A DNA stretch of 34,723 nucleotides from DAOUEG01 sp964589285 (GTDB lineage: Bacteria; Chloroflexota; Dehalococcoidia; Dehalococcoidales; RBG-16-60-22): assembly GCA_964589285.1 (NCBI GenBank), contig CAZPSP010000007.1, forward strand, positions 1-34,723. Reading direction: 5' to 3'. A program made the translations under genes and the position numbers. This document shows positions 7,581-14,616 of this stretch, piece by piece (the stretch's first letter is position 1; each line of letters starts with the position of its first letter). The notes under the pieces were generated by a model, which ran no database searches, had not been told where the DNA came from, and saw only the letters and a program-made list of their open reading frames with translations.

Positions 7581-8291
7581 TCATTCGCCCTTGTAATGCG
7601 GGTCTCGTTTTTCCCGGAAGGCGGTGATGCCCTCGGTGCGGTCCGCCGTGGTATGGAGGAGGAAGTAAAGGTCCGCTTCCAGCCTCAGGCCCTGTTCCAG
7701 TGTCAGGTCCATGCCCTTGATGACGGCTTCCTTCAAATATCGCAATGCCAGCGGCCCCTTGGCGGCAATGCTTTTCGCCAGTTTGGCCGTCTCCGCTTCC
7801 AGTTCCGCCGCGGGGTAGACGGCGCTGACCAGGCCGATCTCCAGCGCCTCTTTCGCGGAAATGGTATCGGCGGTCAGGAGCAGTTCCAGGGCCTTGCCGC
7901 GCCCGACGATGCGGGGCAATCGCTGCGTGCCGCCGCCGGACGGGAGCATGCCTTCGGAAACCTGGGGCATGGTAAAGGTGGCCCGCTCCGAACAGATGCG
8001 GATATCGGCGGCGAGGGCCAGTTCCAGGCCGGGGCCTGATGCCGGGCCGTTGATGGCGGCGATAACGGGACGGTCGAGGGCGGCCAGCGCGGCGGCGGCA
8101 TATGAGGAAGGCTCGCCGCCTTTGCAGAAGATGTTCCCTTCATTGGCCAGGACAACCACGTAAACATCATCGTCTTCGGCGATGTGTTCGCAGGCGTGGG
8201 CTATCTCCCCGGTCATCTGCTCGTCGAGGTAGTTGCCGGTCTCGGTTTTGTCCAGGATAATGTAAGCGGCGTGTTCGACATCGAGCGGCAT
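7581..8291 (-). CDS. Crotonase-fold protein with altered active site
   Basis: A 236-residue member of the enoyl-CoA hydratase/isomerase superfamily. I start at ATG 8291: GGAGGGA lies six bases ahead, and the predicted promoter would start transcription near 8315, which rules out the ATG at 8318. The fold motifs GPASGPGLELALAAD and GGGTQRLPRIVG are clear. Glu90 is kept, but the second catalytic Glu position (PE in hydratases) reads PQ (Gln110). The usual AGAD segment is FCKGGEPSSY and is followed by a shortened loop. It may be an isomerase, hydrolase or non-hydratase crotonase. It is the first gene of the operon ending in the sirtuin and the synthetase domain. Confidence 0.85.
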   Translation of the reverse strand: MPLDVEHAAYIILDKTETGNYLDEQMTGEIAHACEHIAEDDDVYVVVLANEGNIFCKGGEPSSYAAAALAALDRPVIAAINGPASGPGLELALAADIRICSERATFTMPQVSEGMLPSGGGTQRLPRIVGRGKALELLLTADTISAKEALEIGLVSAVYPAAELEAETAKLAKSIAAKGPLALRYLKEAVIKGMDLTLEQGLRLEADLYFLLHTTADRTEGITAFREKRDPHYKGE

Positions 8292-8321
8292 GGCGTCCCT
8301 CCGGCGGTTGTTCCTCATTCA

Positions 8322-8350
8322 ATGTTACCGCCATGCGCTGAGAGCGTCAA
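8322..8350 (-). promoter_or_regulatory. Promoter of the crotonase-sirtuin operon
   Basis: On the minus strand TTGACG (8345-8350) and TAACAT (8322-8327) are 17 bases apart. The start of transcription would be near 8315, about 24 bases before ATG 8291. Confidence 0.6.
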
Positions 8351-8395
8351 GAAACGCGATTTTGTTCGGTTTTGGTTGCTCATAGATAGATGGTG

Positions 8396-8540
8396 TCATT
8401 GCGCGTCCCGATACCATCGGGACGAAGCAATCCGTTCTCTAGGAATACCGCAAGCTTCAAGGCCCCCTCGTAAATCTGAAAGTGTTCTGAAAAAGTCACT
8501 GCGAGAGGTCTTCAGACTCCGTGGCAATCTCAATCATCGG
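8396..8540. repeat. Family A repeat parts, including a perfect 9-bp stem
   Basis: CGTCCCGAT-ACC-ATCGGGACG (8404-8424) is a perfect hairpin set in GTCATTGCG...GAAGCAATCC. A second part near 8497-8531 reads CACTGCGAG...GTGGCAATCTC. These words recur at 1-75 and 16271-16376. It may be one degraded or nested element. Confidence 0.6.
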
Positions 8541-8590
8541 TTCCAATTGAAACTTCAGTCATGCCGACTAAAAATAGTGACAAAATTCCC

Positions 8591-8619
8591 TTGACGAAAA
8601 AGTACAAATGTTCTATAAT
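8591..8619 (+). promoter_or_regulatory. Near-consensus promoter facing no recognised gene
   Basis: TTGACG (8591-8596) and TATAAT (8614-8619) are exactly 17 bases apart on the plus strand. It would start a transcript near 8626. The only plus-strand frames after it are a 7-codon frame from an ATG just downstream (near 8642) and the open frame from GTG 8655. Confidence 0.62.
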
Positions 8620-8910
8620 GTCGATTCAGGCAATAAAGAAAATGAGAAAACACCGTGAGGGATAAACACTTACACGGCAGACAGAGAATCAATTCCACTA
8701 ATCGTTGTTCCTCCCCTCCTTCCACCGCAACGAATAGCTCCAAAATGAGGCTGAGTTACCATAAAACGAAAAACGAATACCCGAGCCTGTTTAGCCTCAG
8801 ACAGCATTCGTTAAATAAGGATTCTTTAATTTCGAAAATTCGAACCCTCTGCGTTGATGAGAAAGTAAAAAAAGAACTGCGGCAGGTCTTGGAGGGCTCA
8901 TCGATCTATC

Positions 8911-8942
8911 GTCCCCATTTTAAGGGGGAGGGAGGGGGTTTT
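8911..8942. repeat. Second copy of the GTCCCC/GGGGGAG repeat
   Basis: GTCCCCATTTTAAGGGGGAG followed by GGAGGGGGTTTT nearly repeats 1382-1412. The arms CCCC and GGGGG flank ATTTTAA. It lies after the 3' end of the DUF35 gene. Confidence 0.7.
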
Positions 8943-9020
8943 GAGCAACAACTTATGTTCCCATGCCCCGATGGAATCGGATCTCACACCTTTGGCGACC
9001 TAAGAGCGTTGAGGGAACAG

Positions 9021-9446
9021 CTACGCCAGCACGAACACCGGTCGCGCTCCCTCACCGGCGGAATAAGCATCGCCGGGGAACAGGCGGGCTTCTTTCATCG
9101 TGACCGCCCTGCCGATGAGGTCCATGGAGGCCGCTTTGGGATCGATGCCGTCCAGGTTGCCCATGATCCAGGGACCTTCATCGAGTTCCACGATGACAAT
9201 GACGTACGGCACCTCGGACTCGCGGCCTTCCGCGGCCACGTAGACCGTGGTAAAGGTGCGGACCTTGCCGGTGCCTCCCAGTGTGGCTACAGCGAGGTCT
9301 TCACCGGCGCATTTTGGGCAGGCCGTCTTGGGGGGCGTGGTCACCGTGCCGCAGGCAGCGCATTTAACTCCGAGAATACGGCCGTCTTTGAGGGCCTCGT
9401 GGTAGTCTTTGTATATAAGCGCGTGTTTCATGGTGTCCTGCTTCAC
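9021..9446 (-). CDS. Zn-ribbon/OB-fold protein (DUF35 family), thiolase partner
   Basis: A 141-residue DUF35-type protein: an N-terminal zinc ribbon with Cys29/Cys32/Cys43/Cys46, then an OB-fold (about residues 50-135; VRTFTTVYVA, VPYVIVIVELDEG). In archaea such proteins bind CoA and join a thiolase with HMG-CoA synthase in one complex. Its place directly after the thiolase gene, overlapping by four bases (GTGA), supports a stable pair. The chosen start is GTG 9446; ATG 9431, five codons on, with AGGA close ahead, is an equally fair start. No HMG-CoA synthase is present here, so the role in mevalonate synthesis versus acyl-CoA breakdown is open. Confidence 0.88.
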   Translation of the reverse strand: MKQDTMKHALIYKDYHEALKDGRILGVKCAACGTVTTPPKTACPKCAGEDLAVATLGGTGKVRTFTTVYVAAEGRESEVPYVIVIVELDEGPWIMGNLDGIDPKAASMDLIGRAVTMKEARLFPGDAYSAGEGARPVFVLA

Positions 9447-10630
9447 CAGCCCTTCTCGAAGATCATGTTGACGAGCGTGCCGCCGTCGCCGCCGAGCGTA
9501 TCCGTCATGCCTATCCTGGCCTCCGGCACCTGGCGGCCGGGTTCGACCTTGCCGCGAAGCTGGTTGACAACTTCATATACCTGCCCGGCGCCGGTCGCCC
9601 CGATGGGGTGTCCCTTGGACTTGAGGCCGCCGGACGGGTTGATGGCTACCTTGCCGCCGATGTCCGCCTGGCCCTTTTCCCAGGCCTCGCCGGCAGTACC
9701 GAAGTCGAAGAAGCCCAGGCTCTCCGCGGCGATGAGGCTGGCGATACTGAAACAGTCATGCAGTTCACACACATCCACATCAGCCGGCTTGATGCCGGCC
9801 ATCTTATACGCCTGTTCAGAAGAGAGTTCGCGGGCGCGGATGCGGGGGAGGTAGTCGTTCTGGTTGACGAGCGGGCCGTTGGAAGCCTGCCCGATCCCGG
9901 TGATATAAACCGGCTTGTCCGTCAGTTTCCGGGCGGCGTCTTCCGAAGCGATGATAACGGCCGCCGCGCCGTCAGAGAACGGGCAGCAATCGTGCAATGT
10001 CAGCGGCGTTGCGACGACGAAGCTGTTGAGTATCTTCTCCATGGCGATGTCCCCGTTCTTGCCGAAGAACTGCGCTTTTGGATTAATGCTGCCGTGCTTG
10101 TAGGACTGCATCGTGACGCGGGCCATCTGCTCGCGGAGTTTCTGGAGCGGAATGTGGTAAGTATCGGCGTAGAGATGGGTCAGCATGGCGAAGACCGCCG
10201 GGAAAGTGACGCCGGCGGGGTATTCGTAGTGGGCGTCCGAGAACATGGCGAAGGTGCGGGTGGCGAGCCCGGTTCCCATTGTGGCGGCGCGTTCGACGCC
10301 TCCCGCCAGGACGATATCGTACATGCCGGAGGCCACCCACATAAAGGCGTCCCTCACCGCCACGCTGGCGGAGGCGCAGGCGCCTTCGTAGCGGTTGGCC
10401 GGGATATACCGGCAGCCGATGTATTCGGCTGCATAGGCCTGCATCATGCCCTGGCCCTCCGCAAAATCACCCAGAGCATTGCCCAGAAAGAGAGCCTGGA
10501 CGTCTTTCGGTTTAAGATTGGAGCCGGTTATGGCTTCGGAGGCGGCTTCCGCGAACATTTCAACGGCGGTCTTTTCCTGCGGGCCGCTGAACTTCGTTTC
10601 GCCCACTCCGACAACGGCGACTTTTCTCAT
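9443..10630 (-). CDS. Thiolase-family acyltransferase (SCP2/archaeal type)
   Basis: A 395-residue thiolase. The nucleophilic Cys lies in YEGACASASVAV (about residue 85), the HDCFSIA segment takes the place of the NEAF motif, and KSKGHPIGATGAGQV holds the GHP motif near the C-terminus. These features match the SCP2-thiolase/archaeal acetyl-CoA acetyltransferase branch, which usually pairs with a DUF35 protein. It joins or cleaves acyl-CoAs. ATG 10630 is preferred because AGGAG lies five bases ahead; ATG 10633 is only two bases from it. It forms a two-gene leftward operon with the DUF35 protein. The adjacent crotonase operon suggests a shared acyl-CoA route. Confidence 0.92.
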   Translation of the reverse strand: MRKVAVVGVGETKFSGPQEKTAVEMFAEAASEAITGSNLKPKDVQALFLGNALGDFAEGQGMMQAYAAEYIGCRYIPANRYEGACASASVAVRDAFMWVASGMYDIVLAGGVERAATMGTGLATRTFAMFSDAHYEYPAGVTFPAVFAMLTHLYADTYHIPLQKLREQMARVTMQSYKHGSINPKAQFFGKNGDIAMEKILNSFVVATPLTLHDCCPFSDGAAAVIIASEDAARKLTDKPVYITGIGQASNGPLVNQNDYLPRIRARELSSEQAYKMAGIKPADVDVCELHDCFSIASLIAAESLGFFDFGTAGEAWEKGQADIGGKVAINPSGGLKSKGHPIGATGAGQVYEVVNQLRGKVEPGRQVPEARIGMTDTLGGDGGTLVNMIFEKGW

Positions 10631-10757
10631 CATTTCTCCTGAACGGGTATGGGAAAACAGTTACCCGGACTGTAGTCAATAGGGGGTTTACTATTTCAGG
10701 TTAGCCTTTCAGGGCTTTGCCTGTCAAACGGTTGGAGAACGGTGACCAAGTATCTGC

Positions 10758-10850
10758 GTATACTCATTTTTCAGCGGCAGCAAATGAAATAAGTACTCGG
10801 TATATGTACCGAAGCGGAAAATCATACTATACTTATTATTGTATGAGTAT
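10758..10850. promoter_or_regulatory. AT-rich region with three dyads before a small gene
   Basis: ATACTCAT (10760-10767) and ATGAGTAT (10843-10850) are inverted copies about 75 bp apart. Between them CGGTATATGTACCG (10798-10811) is a palindrome with a TATG centre. TATACT (about 10828-10833) could be a -10. The arrangement resembles a regulated promoter, but the regulator is unknown. Confidence 0.4.
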
Positions 10851-10880
10851 CTATACCGATGATCCAAGGAGCGAACGGGA

Positions 10881-11117
10881 ATGGGCGAGAACTTCTGGGA
10901 AGAAATCAGGAACGTAAGTTACGGGTACGGTTTAAGCGACCTTCTTCATGAGACTGTCCTGGCTATCGATAACGAGCTGATGAGAACGAAAGACCTGGAG
11001 TATCGGGAGAAGCTTGTTCAGGCGGCCTACCAGCTCAGGGTTTTGATAGATAAACATATTCAAACTTCAGCCGATACGGAAATCCGTCTGCCTGATTTTA
11101 ACCTGATGAAAAACTAG
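10881..11117 (+). CDS. Small hypothetical protein
   Basis: A 78-residue protein I do not recognise. AAGGAG lies nine bases before the ATG, and the reading frame ends cleanly eight bases before the convergent stop of the molybdenum oxidoreductase gene. It looks all-helical and charged (LHETVLAIDNELMRTKD, REKLVQAAYQLRVLIDKH), without signal peptide, membrane helix or cysteines. The AT-rich upstream region with dyads suggests its own regulation. It might be a small soluble helical partner protein; no function is claimed. Confidence 0.6.
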   Translation: MGENFWEEIRNVSYGYGLSDLLHETVLAIDNELMRTKDLEYREKLVQAAYQLRVLIDKHIQTSADTEIRLPDFNLMKN

Positions 11118-11124
11118 CCGGCGG

Positions 11125-11799
11125 CTATCTTTCAAAAGCCGGCCCATCTATATCTGCGTTGTTGTTGTAGCCCGCGCTCTCCCAGTAGCCCTTGAAATTT
11201 TCGTCCGAGGACAGCTCTATCCTCGTCACCCACTTGGCCCACTTGTACCCGAACTTGCTCATGGCGACCACCTGGAAGGGAAAACCCCGTTCCGGCGAGA
11301 GAGTGATGTCATTGTCCTTGAGGGCGATGATGATATCGTTATCGAGTATGTATTCAAGGTCGAGGGAGGTATAGCCCTCGTCCGTGTCAGCCGTGTAAAA
11401 GATGACGGTTACTGCTTCCGGCTGGACGCCGGCGTCATTAAAGATATCGGTCAGTGAAGGTCCGGTCCACTTGGCGGTGAAATCCCAGCCTTCCACGCAG
11501 TTAAGGTCCATGAGACGGTCTTCCTGGTGATAGACCAGGAGATCAGCGTAGGAAAGGCTCAGCGGATGGTCCACCAGGCCGTCCACGGTCAGGCGATAGG
11601 TCTCCCGGTCGATATGCTGGGTGCCTTTCAACCCGTTGTTCCTTTGCTGGCTGAGCGGCGTCAGGTCTCGGCCCATGAACTGGGTAGCTTCGACTTCACC
11701 CCCCGGGGTGGTGGTCGTTGTTTCCGAGGTACAGGCCGTTGCCATCGCCGGCAGGCCCAGGATACACAAGGCGAGTAGTATGATAATTGTGCTTTTCAT
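11125..11799 (-). CDS. Molybdopterin-dependent oxidoreductase (sulfite oxidase/YedY fold), lipoprotein
   Basis: A 224-residue protein with the sulfite oxidase-like molybdopterin domain. Cys101 in MDLNCVEGWDF is the expected Mo ligand, and SKFGYKWAKWVTRIEL is the usual end of the domain. Unlike MsrP/YedY it has no twin-arginine signal: the N-terminus is a hydrophobic stretch ending in ATAC, so Cys23 may be lipidated. That raises the question of how the folded cofactor-loaded enzyme is exported. It starts immediately after the stop of the membrane partner (GGAGG ahead), so the two are coupled. The substrate is unknown; methionine sulfoxide or another S- or N-oxide is possible. Confidence 0.87.
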   Translation of the reverse strand: MKSTIIILLALCILGLPAMATACTSETTTTTPGGEVEATQFMGRDLTPLSQQRNNGLKGTQHIDRETYRLTVDGLVDHPLSLSYADLLVYHQEDRLMDLNCVEGWDFTAKWTGPSLTDIFNDAGVQPEAVTVIFYTADTDEGYTSLDLEYILDNDIIIALKDNDITLSPERGFPFQVVAMSKFGYKWAKWVTRIELSSDENFKGYWESAGYNNNADIDGPAFER

Positions 11800-12174
11800 T
11801 TAGCCTCCAAGGCGAAAATACTGCATATAAACGGCAGCGGCAAGAACAGCCCCGCCGGTGATGAAAAGGATACCGTCGATAATCCAGGTCCGGGACCGGA
11901 ACCGTTTGACGCTCCCCAGCCGGATATTAACGAGCACGTGAACGAGGAAGAAGAAGACGAGAGGGAGAACGGTGGCATCGTGGATGGAGTTGGCCAGCCG
12001 GCGGTCGATGAGACCGAATGTGATGGTGTAGATGACCCCGGTCTGGGTGATACCCCAGCCGGAGACTATCAGGATAAACACTCCGGCGAGGAGCGCCCAG
12101 GCGCTGATACGGGCGCTTTTTTTCAGCCAGACACTCACCCTGTCGACTTTAACCGGACCGCTTTGCGTCATCAT
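11800..12174 (-). CDS. Small membrane cytochrome b-like partner (DUF4405/YedZ-like)
   Basis: A 124-residue membrane protein with three predicted helices (about residues 24-40, 64-84 and 97-115). The middle helix carries His65 and His79, spaced as heme ligands in b-type cytochromes often are. It resembles DUF4405-type subunits. It sits directly before the molybdenum oxidoreductase gene with no spacer, so it probably passes quinol electrons to that enzyme, as MsrQ does for MsrP. Heme binding is inferred from two histidines only. It starts ATG ATG; AGGGG lies just ahead. Confidence 0.72.
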   Translation of the reverse strand: MMTQSGPVKVDRVSVWLKKSARISAWALLAGVFILIVSGWGITQTGVIYTITFGLIDRRLANSIHDATVLPLVFFFLVHVLVNIRLGSVKRFRSRTWIIDGILFITGGAVLAAAVYMQYFRLGG

Positions 12175-12398
12175 TTCCCCTGCAGCCTTCCCTTGCTTTT
12201 ATGGTATCAAGTATCCCGGCGTTCACCTAATGCGGTTACCTGAAAGTGTAGCGGTTTTTTCATCAATCTTGAACTACCCGTGCTGCTTCTTGCTCTCGTC
12301 ATTCGATGGTTTCAGGATGGCAGTGCCGGGCGGTGTTTGCATGGAGAGATGGGACGAGTCCATAATGTCATGATAATCCACGAAGAAAGGAGCACATC
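12175..12398. other. Divergent intergenic region
   Basis: This gap separates the leftward oxidoreductase pair from the rightward DUF169 gene and should hold both promoters. On the plus strand TTGCAT and CATAAT with an 18-base spacer end shortly before the AAAGGAG of the DUF169 gene. No clear leftward promoter was found. Confidence 0.35.
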
Positions 12399-13151
12399 AT
12401 GACGACTACTACCGAGTATCAGAAATGCGGCGCCGACCTGGAGCGGCTGCTGCTGCTAAAGACCTCGCCCATCGCGGTGAAGATGCTGAAATCAGAAGCG
12501 GACATACCGGAGGGCGCGTTTCGCCCGAAGCGGGACAAGAATGTCCACTACGCCCAGTGCCAGGCGTTCGCGCTGTCCCGGCGGGAAAAAATGACGGTTG
12601 CCATGCTGGCGGCGGACAACTGGTGTTTTGCCCCACCCATCGCCTATGGCCTGGTGGACAGGCCGGACAATCCGGAGTTCGAGTTTTTTACGGACTTCCC
12701 GCGTTTTGAGCGCGGCAGGTATATCGGTATCGTCTCTGCGCCGCTCAAATCAGCTGACTTCGAGCCGGACATTGTCATAACCTACTGCAACCCGGTACAA
12801 CTGCGTAACCTGCTGCAACCGCTGCACTTCGCCAGGCGGGCGGATGAAGTTATGTGCAACTTCTTTCCGCCGGTGTGTTCCCAGGCGGTGGTGACCGTCT
12901 TGGAAACGGGCAAGTTTCTGGTAGCCGTTCCCGATCCCGGCGAGGCCATGCGTGCCTGCCCGGCCGACGATGAACTGATTATTTCAGCGCCTGCCTCAAA
13001 AATGGCCGGCCTCGTAGATGCTTTGCAGGAAATGTTCAAACGGGGCGCCTCTGGCCACGTGAACACGCCGATCCTGATGCAGGCCGATTACGAGCAGCCG
13101 CCCATGTACCAGGCGCTGTTCAGGCAGTGGGGGATTCTCGAAGAAGACTAG
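12399..13151 (+). CDS. DUF169 family protein
   Basis: A 250-residue DUF169 protein. The family is common in strict anaerobes and has no settled function. Typical features are the N-terminal LLLLKTSPIAVKML, the NVHYAQCQAF segment, the CFAPPIAYGL motif and a pair of cysteines in MCNFFPPVCSQAV. The conserved cysteines suggest metal or redox cofactor binding. AAAGGAG lies six bases before the ATG. Its stop overlaps the stop of the convergent B-box gene (CTAG), so there is no room for a terminator. Position beside a molybdenum enzyme hints at redox work but is not proof. Confidence 0.87.
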   Translation: MTTTTEYQKCGADLERLLLLKTSPIAVKMLKSEADIPEGAFRPKRDKNVHYAQCQAFALSRREKMTVAMLAADNWCFAPPIAYGLVDRPDNPEFEFFTDFPRFERGRYIGIVSAPLKSADFEPDIVITYCNPVQLRNLLQPLHFARRADEVMCNFFPPVCSQAVVTVLETGKFLVAVPDPGEAMRACPADDELIISAPASKMAGLVDALQEMFKRGASGHVNTPILMQADYEQPPMYQALFRQWGILEED

Positions 13152-13663
13152 CGTAGCCGCAGAACGGCCATGTAAATGCCGATACCGGCGCTGACCAGAG
13201 TGATTGCGATCCGCGGCAGGTTAAAACTGATAAAGCCGAAGCGGTTCCATTCCATGCCGTAAGCGATGCCGAAAGCAAGCAGTACCGCCAGACCGCCGAT
13301 GACAGCCAGGCCGATGCTCCGCTTGCGGTTTACGGAGCGGCTGATGGCTTCACCGATTACCCAGCCGACTCCCGCCGCCAGCAGCAGGCTGAAGAAAAAG
13401 GTCGGGATATAAAGCTCGATCAGGCCCCACAGCAGCCCGATAATAATACCGGCCCCGAGCGCCGCGCCGATGGCACGCAGATAGTAGACCGACGAGACCC
13501 GAAAAGTGGGAAGCTTCTTGAGCCCGGCGCAGGTCGGGCAGCGCGCCCCGACCGGGGTCTGCACCATACAGCGGGGGCAGATGGGTGTCCCACACTTCCC
13601 GCACCGAAGAGACGTTTCGGTATCGGGGTGGCGGGCGCAGCGGAGCGTGTCCGGCTCGGTCAT
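13148..13663 (-). CDS. Membrane protein with N-terminal B-box type zinc finger
   Basis: A 171-residue protein with an N-terminal Cys/His cluster (residues 8-46; CARHPDTETSLRCGKC, CPRCMVQTPVGARCPTC) like bacterial B-box zinc fingers. Four hydrophobic helices follow (about residues 60-80, 85-105, 118-136 and 148-168). The soluble zinc finger would face the cytoplasm. The gene starts right at the plsY stop, so the two are co-expressed. Related Cys-rich heads are often fused to rhomboid or other membrane domains; here the membrane part matches nothing I know. It could help assemble or regulate a membrane enzyme. Confidence 0.75.
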   Translation of the reverse strand: MTEPDTLRCARHPDTETSLRCGKCGTPICPRCMVQTPVGARCPTCAGLKKLPTFRVSSVYYLRAIGAALGAGIIIGLLWGLIELYIPTFFFSLLLAAGVGWVIGEAISRSVNRKRSIGLAVIGGLAVLLAFGIAYGMEWNRFGFISFNLPRIAITLVSAGIGIYMAVLRLR

Positions 13664-14350
13664 CTACACCGCCCTCTTCTTCGTGTTGCGATTGACCCAG
13701 GCCTTGCGGTCGGCAATATCACGGTCGTATAGCAGGCGGTTCAGCAAAACCCGCCAGATCCCTGTTTGCCGGATATCCGTGTTTTTCTGCGCGGTCAGGC
13801 GCTTGATGATGACAACCAGCAACAGCGCGAGATAAGCCAGTGTTATCGCGATGTCTTCTCTGAACGCTGCCATGAAAACCGGCTGCAAAGCAACCCCGAT
13901 AAGCACAGCTACGGGCGTGGACCGGAACAAGATGACCCCACCGATGAGTACGACCAGGGCGGCGATCCCTCCCCAGTAGGTAACCGGGTTAATGATAGGC
14001 ATGAAGAGGATAAGCCCGGCCGCGGTGGCGATGCCGCGCCCGCCATGAAAGCGCAAGAAAACCGGCCAGTTATGCCCGACAATGACAGCCAGACCGACAA
14101 CAAGCTGCTGGGCGGGTTCCAGCCCAAGCCGGAAGGCAACCGTGACCATGACGATTCCCTTAAAGAAATCGTAAATACCCACGATGACGGCAAGGCGCCG
14201 CGAGGTAGTGCGCCAGAGGTTGCCGGCACCTACCTGGAAAGTCCCTACTTTTCTCAGGTCATGGCCGCGGGCTCTAGCTGCCAGTAACGAGGCGGGAATC
14301 GAGCCGAGGAGATAGCCGCCGATGATGAGTAAGATAAACGTGGTCAGCAT
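13664..14350 (-). CDS. plsY: PlsY-like acyl-phosphate:glycerol-3-phosphate acyltransferase
   Basis: A 228-residue membrane protein that by family adds the first acyl chain to glycerol-3-phosphate. The N-terminus IGGYLLGSIPASLLAARARG holds motif 1. Motif 2 is changed: VGAGNLWRTTSRR where GSGNxGATNxxR is usual, keeping the first Asn. Motif 3 is GHNWPVFLRFHGGRGIAT, with Arg for the usual Lys of GGKGVAT. The chain is longer than typical PlsY (about 200), ending in a basic cytoplasmic tail. It may be a true but divergent PlsY or a paralogue with another acceptor. A TATAAT at 14381-14386 lies ahead. It is co-transcribed with the B-box membrane protein. Confidence 0.82.
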   Translation of the reverse strand: MLTTFILLIIGGYLLGSIPASLLAARARGHDLRKVGTFQVGAGNLWRTTSRRLAVIVGIYDFFKGIVMVTVAFRLGLEPAQQLVVGLAVIVGHNWPVFLRFHGGRGIATAAGLILFMPIINPVTYWGGIAALVVLIGGVILFRSTPVAVLIGVALQPVFMAAFREDIAITLAYLALLLVVIIKRLTAQKNTDIRQTGIWRVLLNRLLYDRDIADRKAWVNRNTKKRAV

Positions 14351-14380
14351 TTACCGTTCTCCGTTTGGTATTTCACCTAT

Positions 14381-14386
14381 ATTATA
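14381..14386 (-). promoter_or_regulatory. Likely -10 box for plsY
   Basis: Minus-strand TATAAT lies about 30 bases before the plsY start. No good -35 is seen 16-18 bases upstream. Confidence 0.4.
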
Positions 14387-14394
14387 GGACATAT

Positions 14395-14616
14395 CAGGGC
14401 TGAAGCCGAATATCGCTTGTTCTGTGCTATCGTCCTTGAGAGACTATCTGAGAAACCAATCTCAATCATCTACGTAATTCCTATCCAATCCAGTGCTGTA
14501 CTGGTTTTCCCCTTGAAGGCAATAGTGTGCCGCTCGAGAACAAAGTGGCTAACGGTCCTCTTGCACTGAAGCCTGCATTGCCGGGAAAGATGTATCCAGG
14601 CCGAAGCCGGATATCA
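14395..14616. repeat. Imperfect direct repeat flanking a gene-free gap
   Basis: CAGGGCTGAAGCCGAATATC at 14395-14414 and CAGGCCGAAGCCGGATATCA at 14597-14616 are near-copies in the same orientation. The second covers the stop of the PHP gene. The 180 bases between them hold no gene or known RNA. Confidence 0.4.

Larger units (their letters stand above)
8541..9020. other. Gene-poor, AT-richer stretch
   Basis: Together with the repeat before it, this leaves about 700 bp without a recognised gene. It holds the promoter at 8591-8619, the paired TTCGAA words in TTCGAAAATTCGAA (about 8831-8844) and the second copy of the GTCCCCATTTTAAGGGGGAG repeat. A rightward open frame begins at GTG 8655, but it runs on into the antisense of the next gene and matches no family I know. 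Confidence 0.5.

Noticed and set aside
9608..10642. Rightward open frame opposite the thiolase gene
   Set aside because: Antisense of a gene with complete thiolase motifs; no recognisable protein features.
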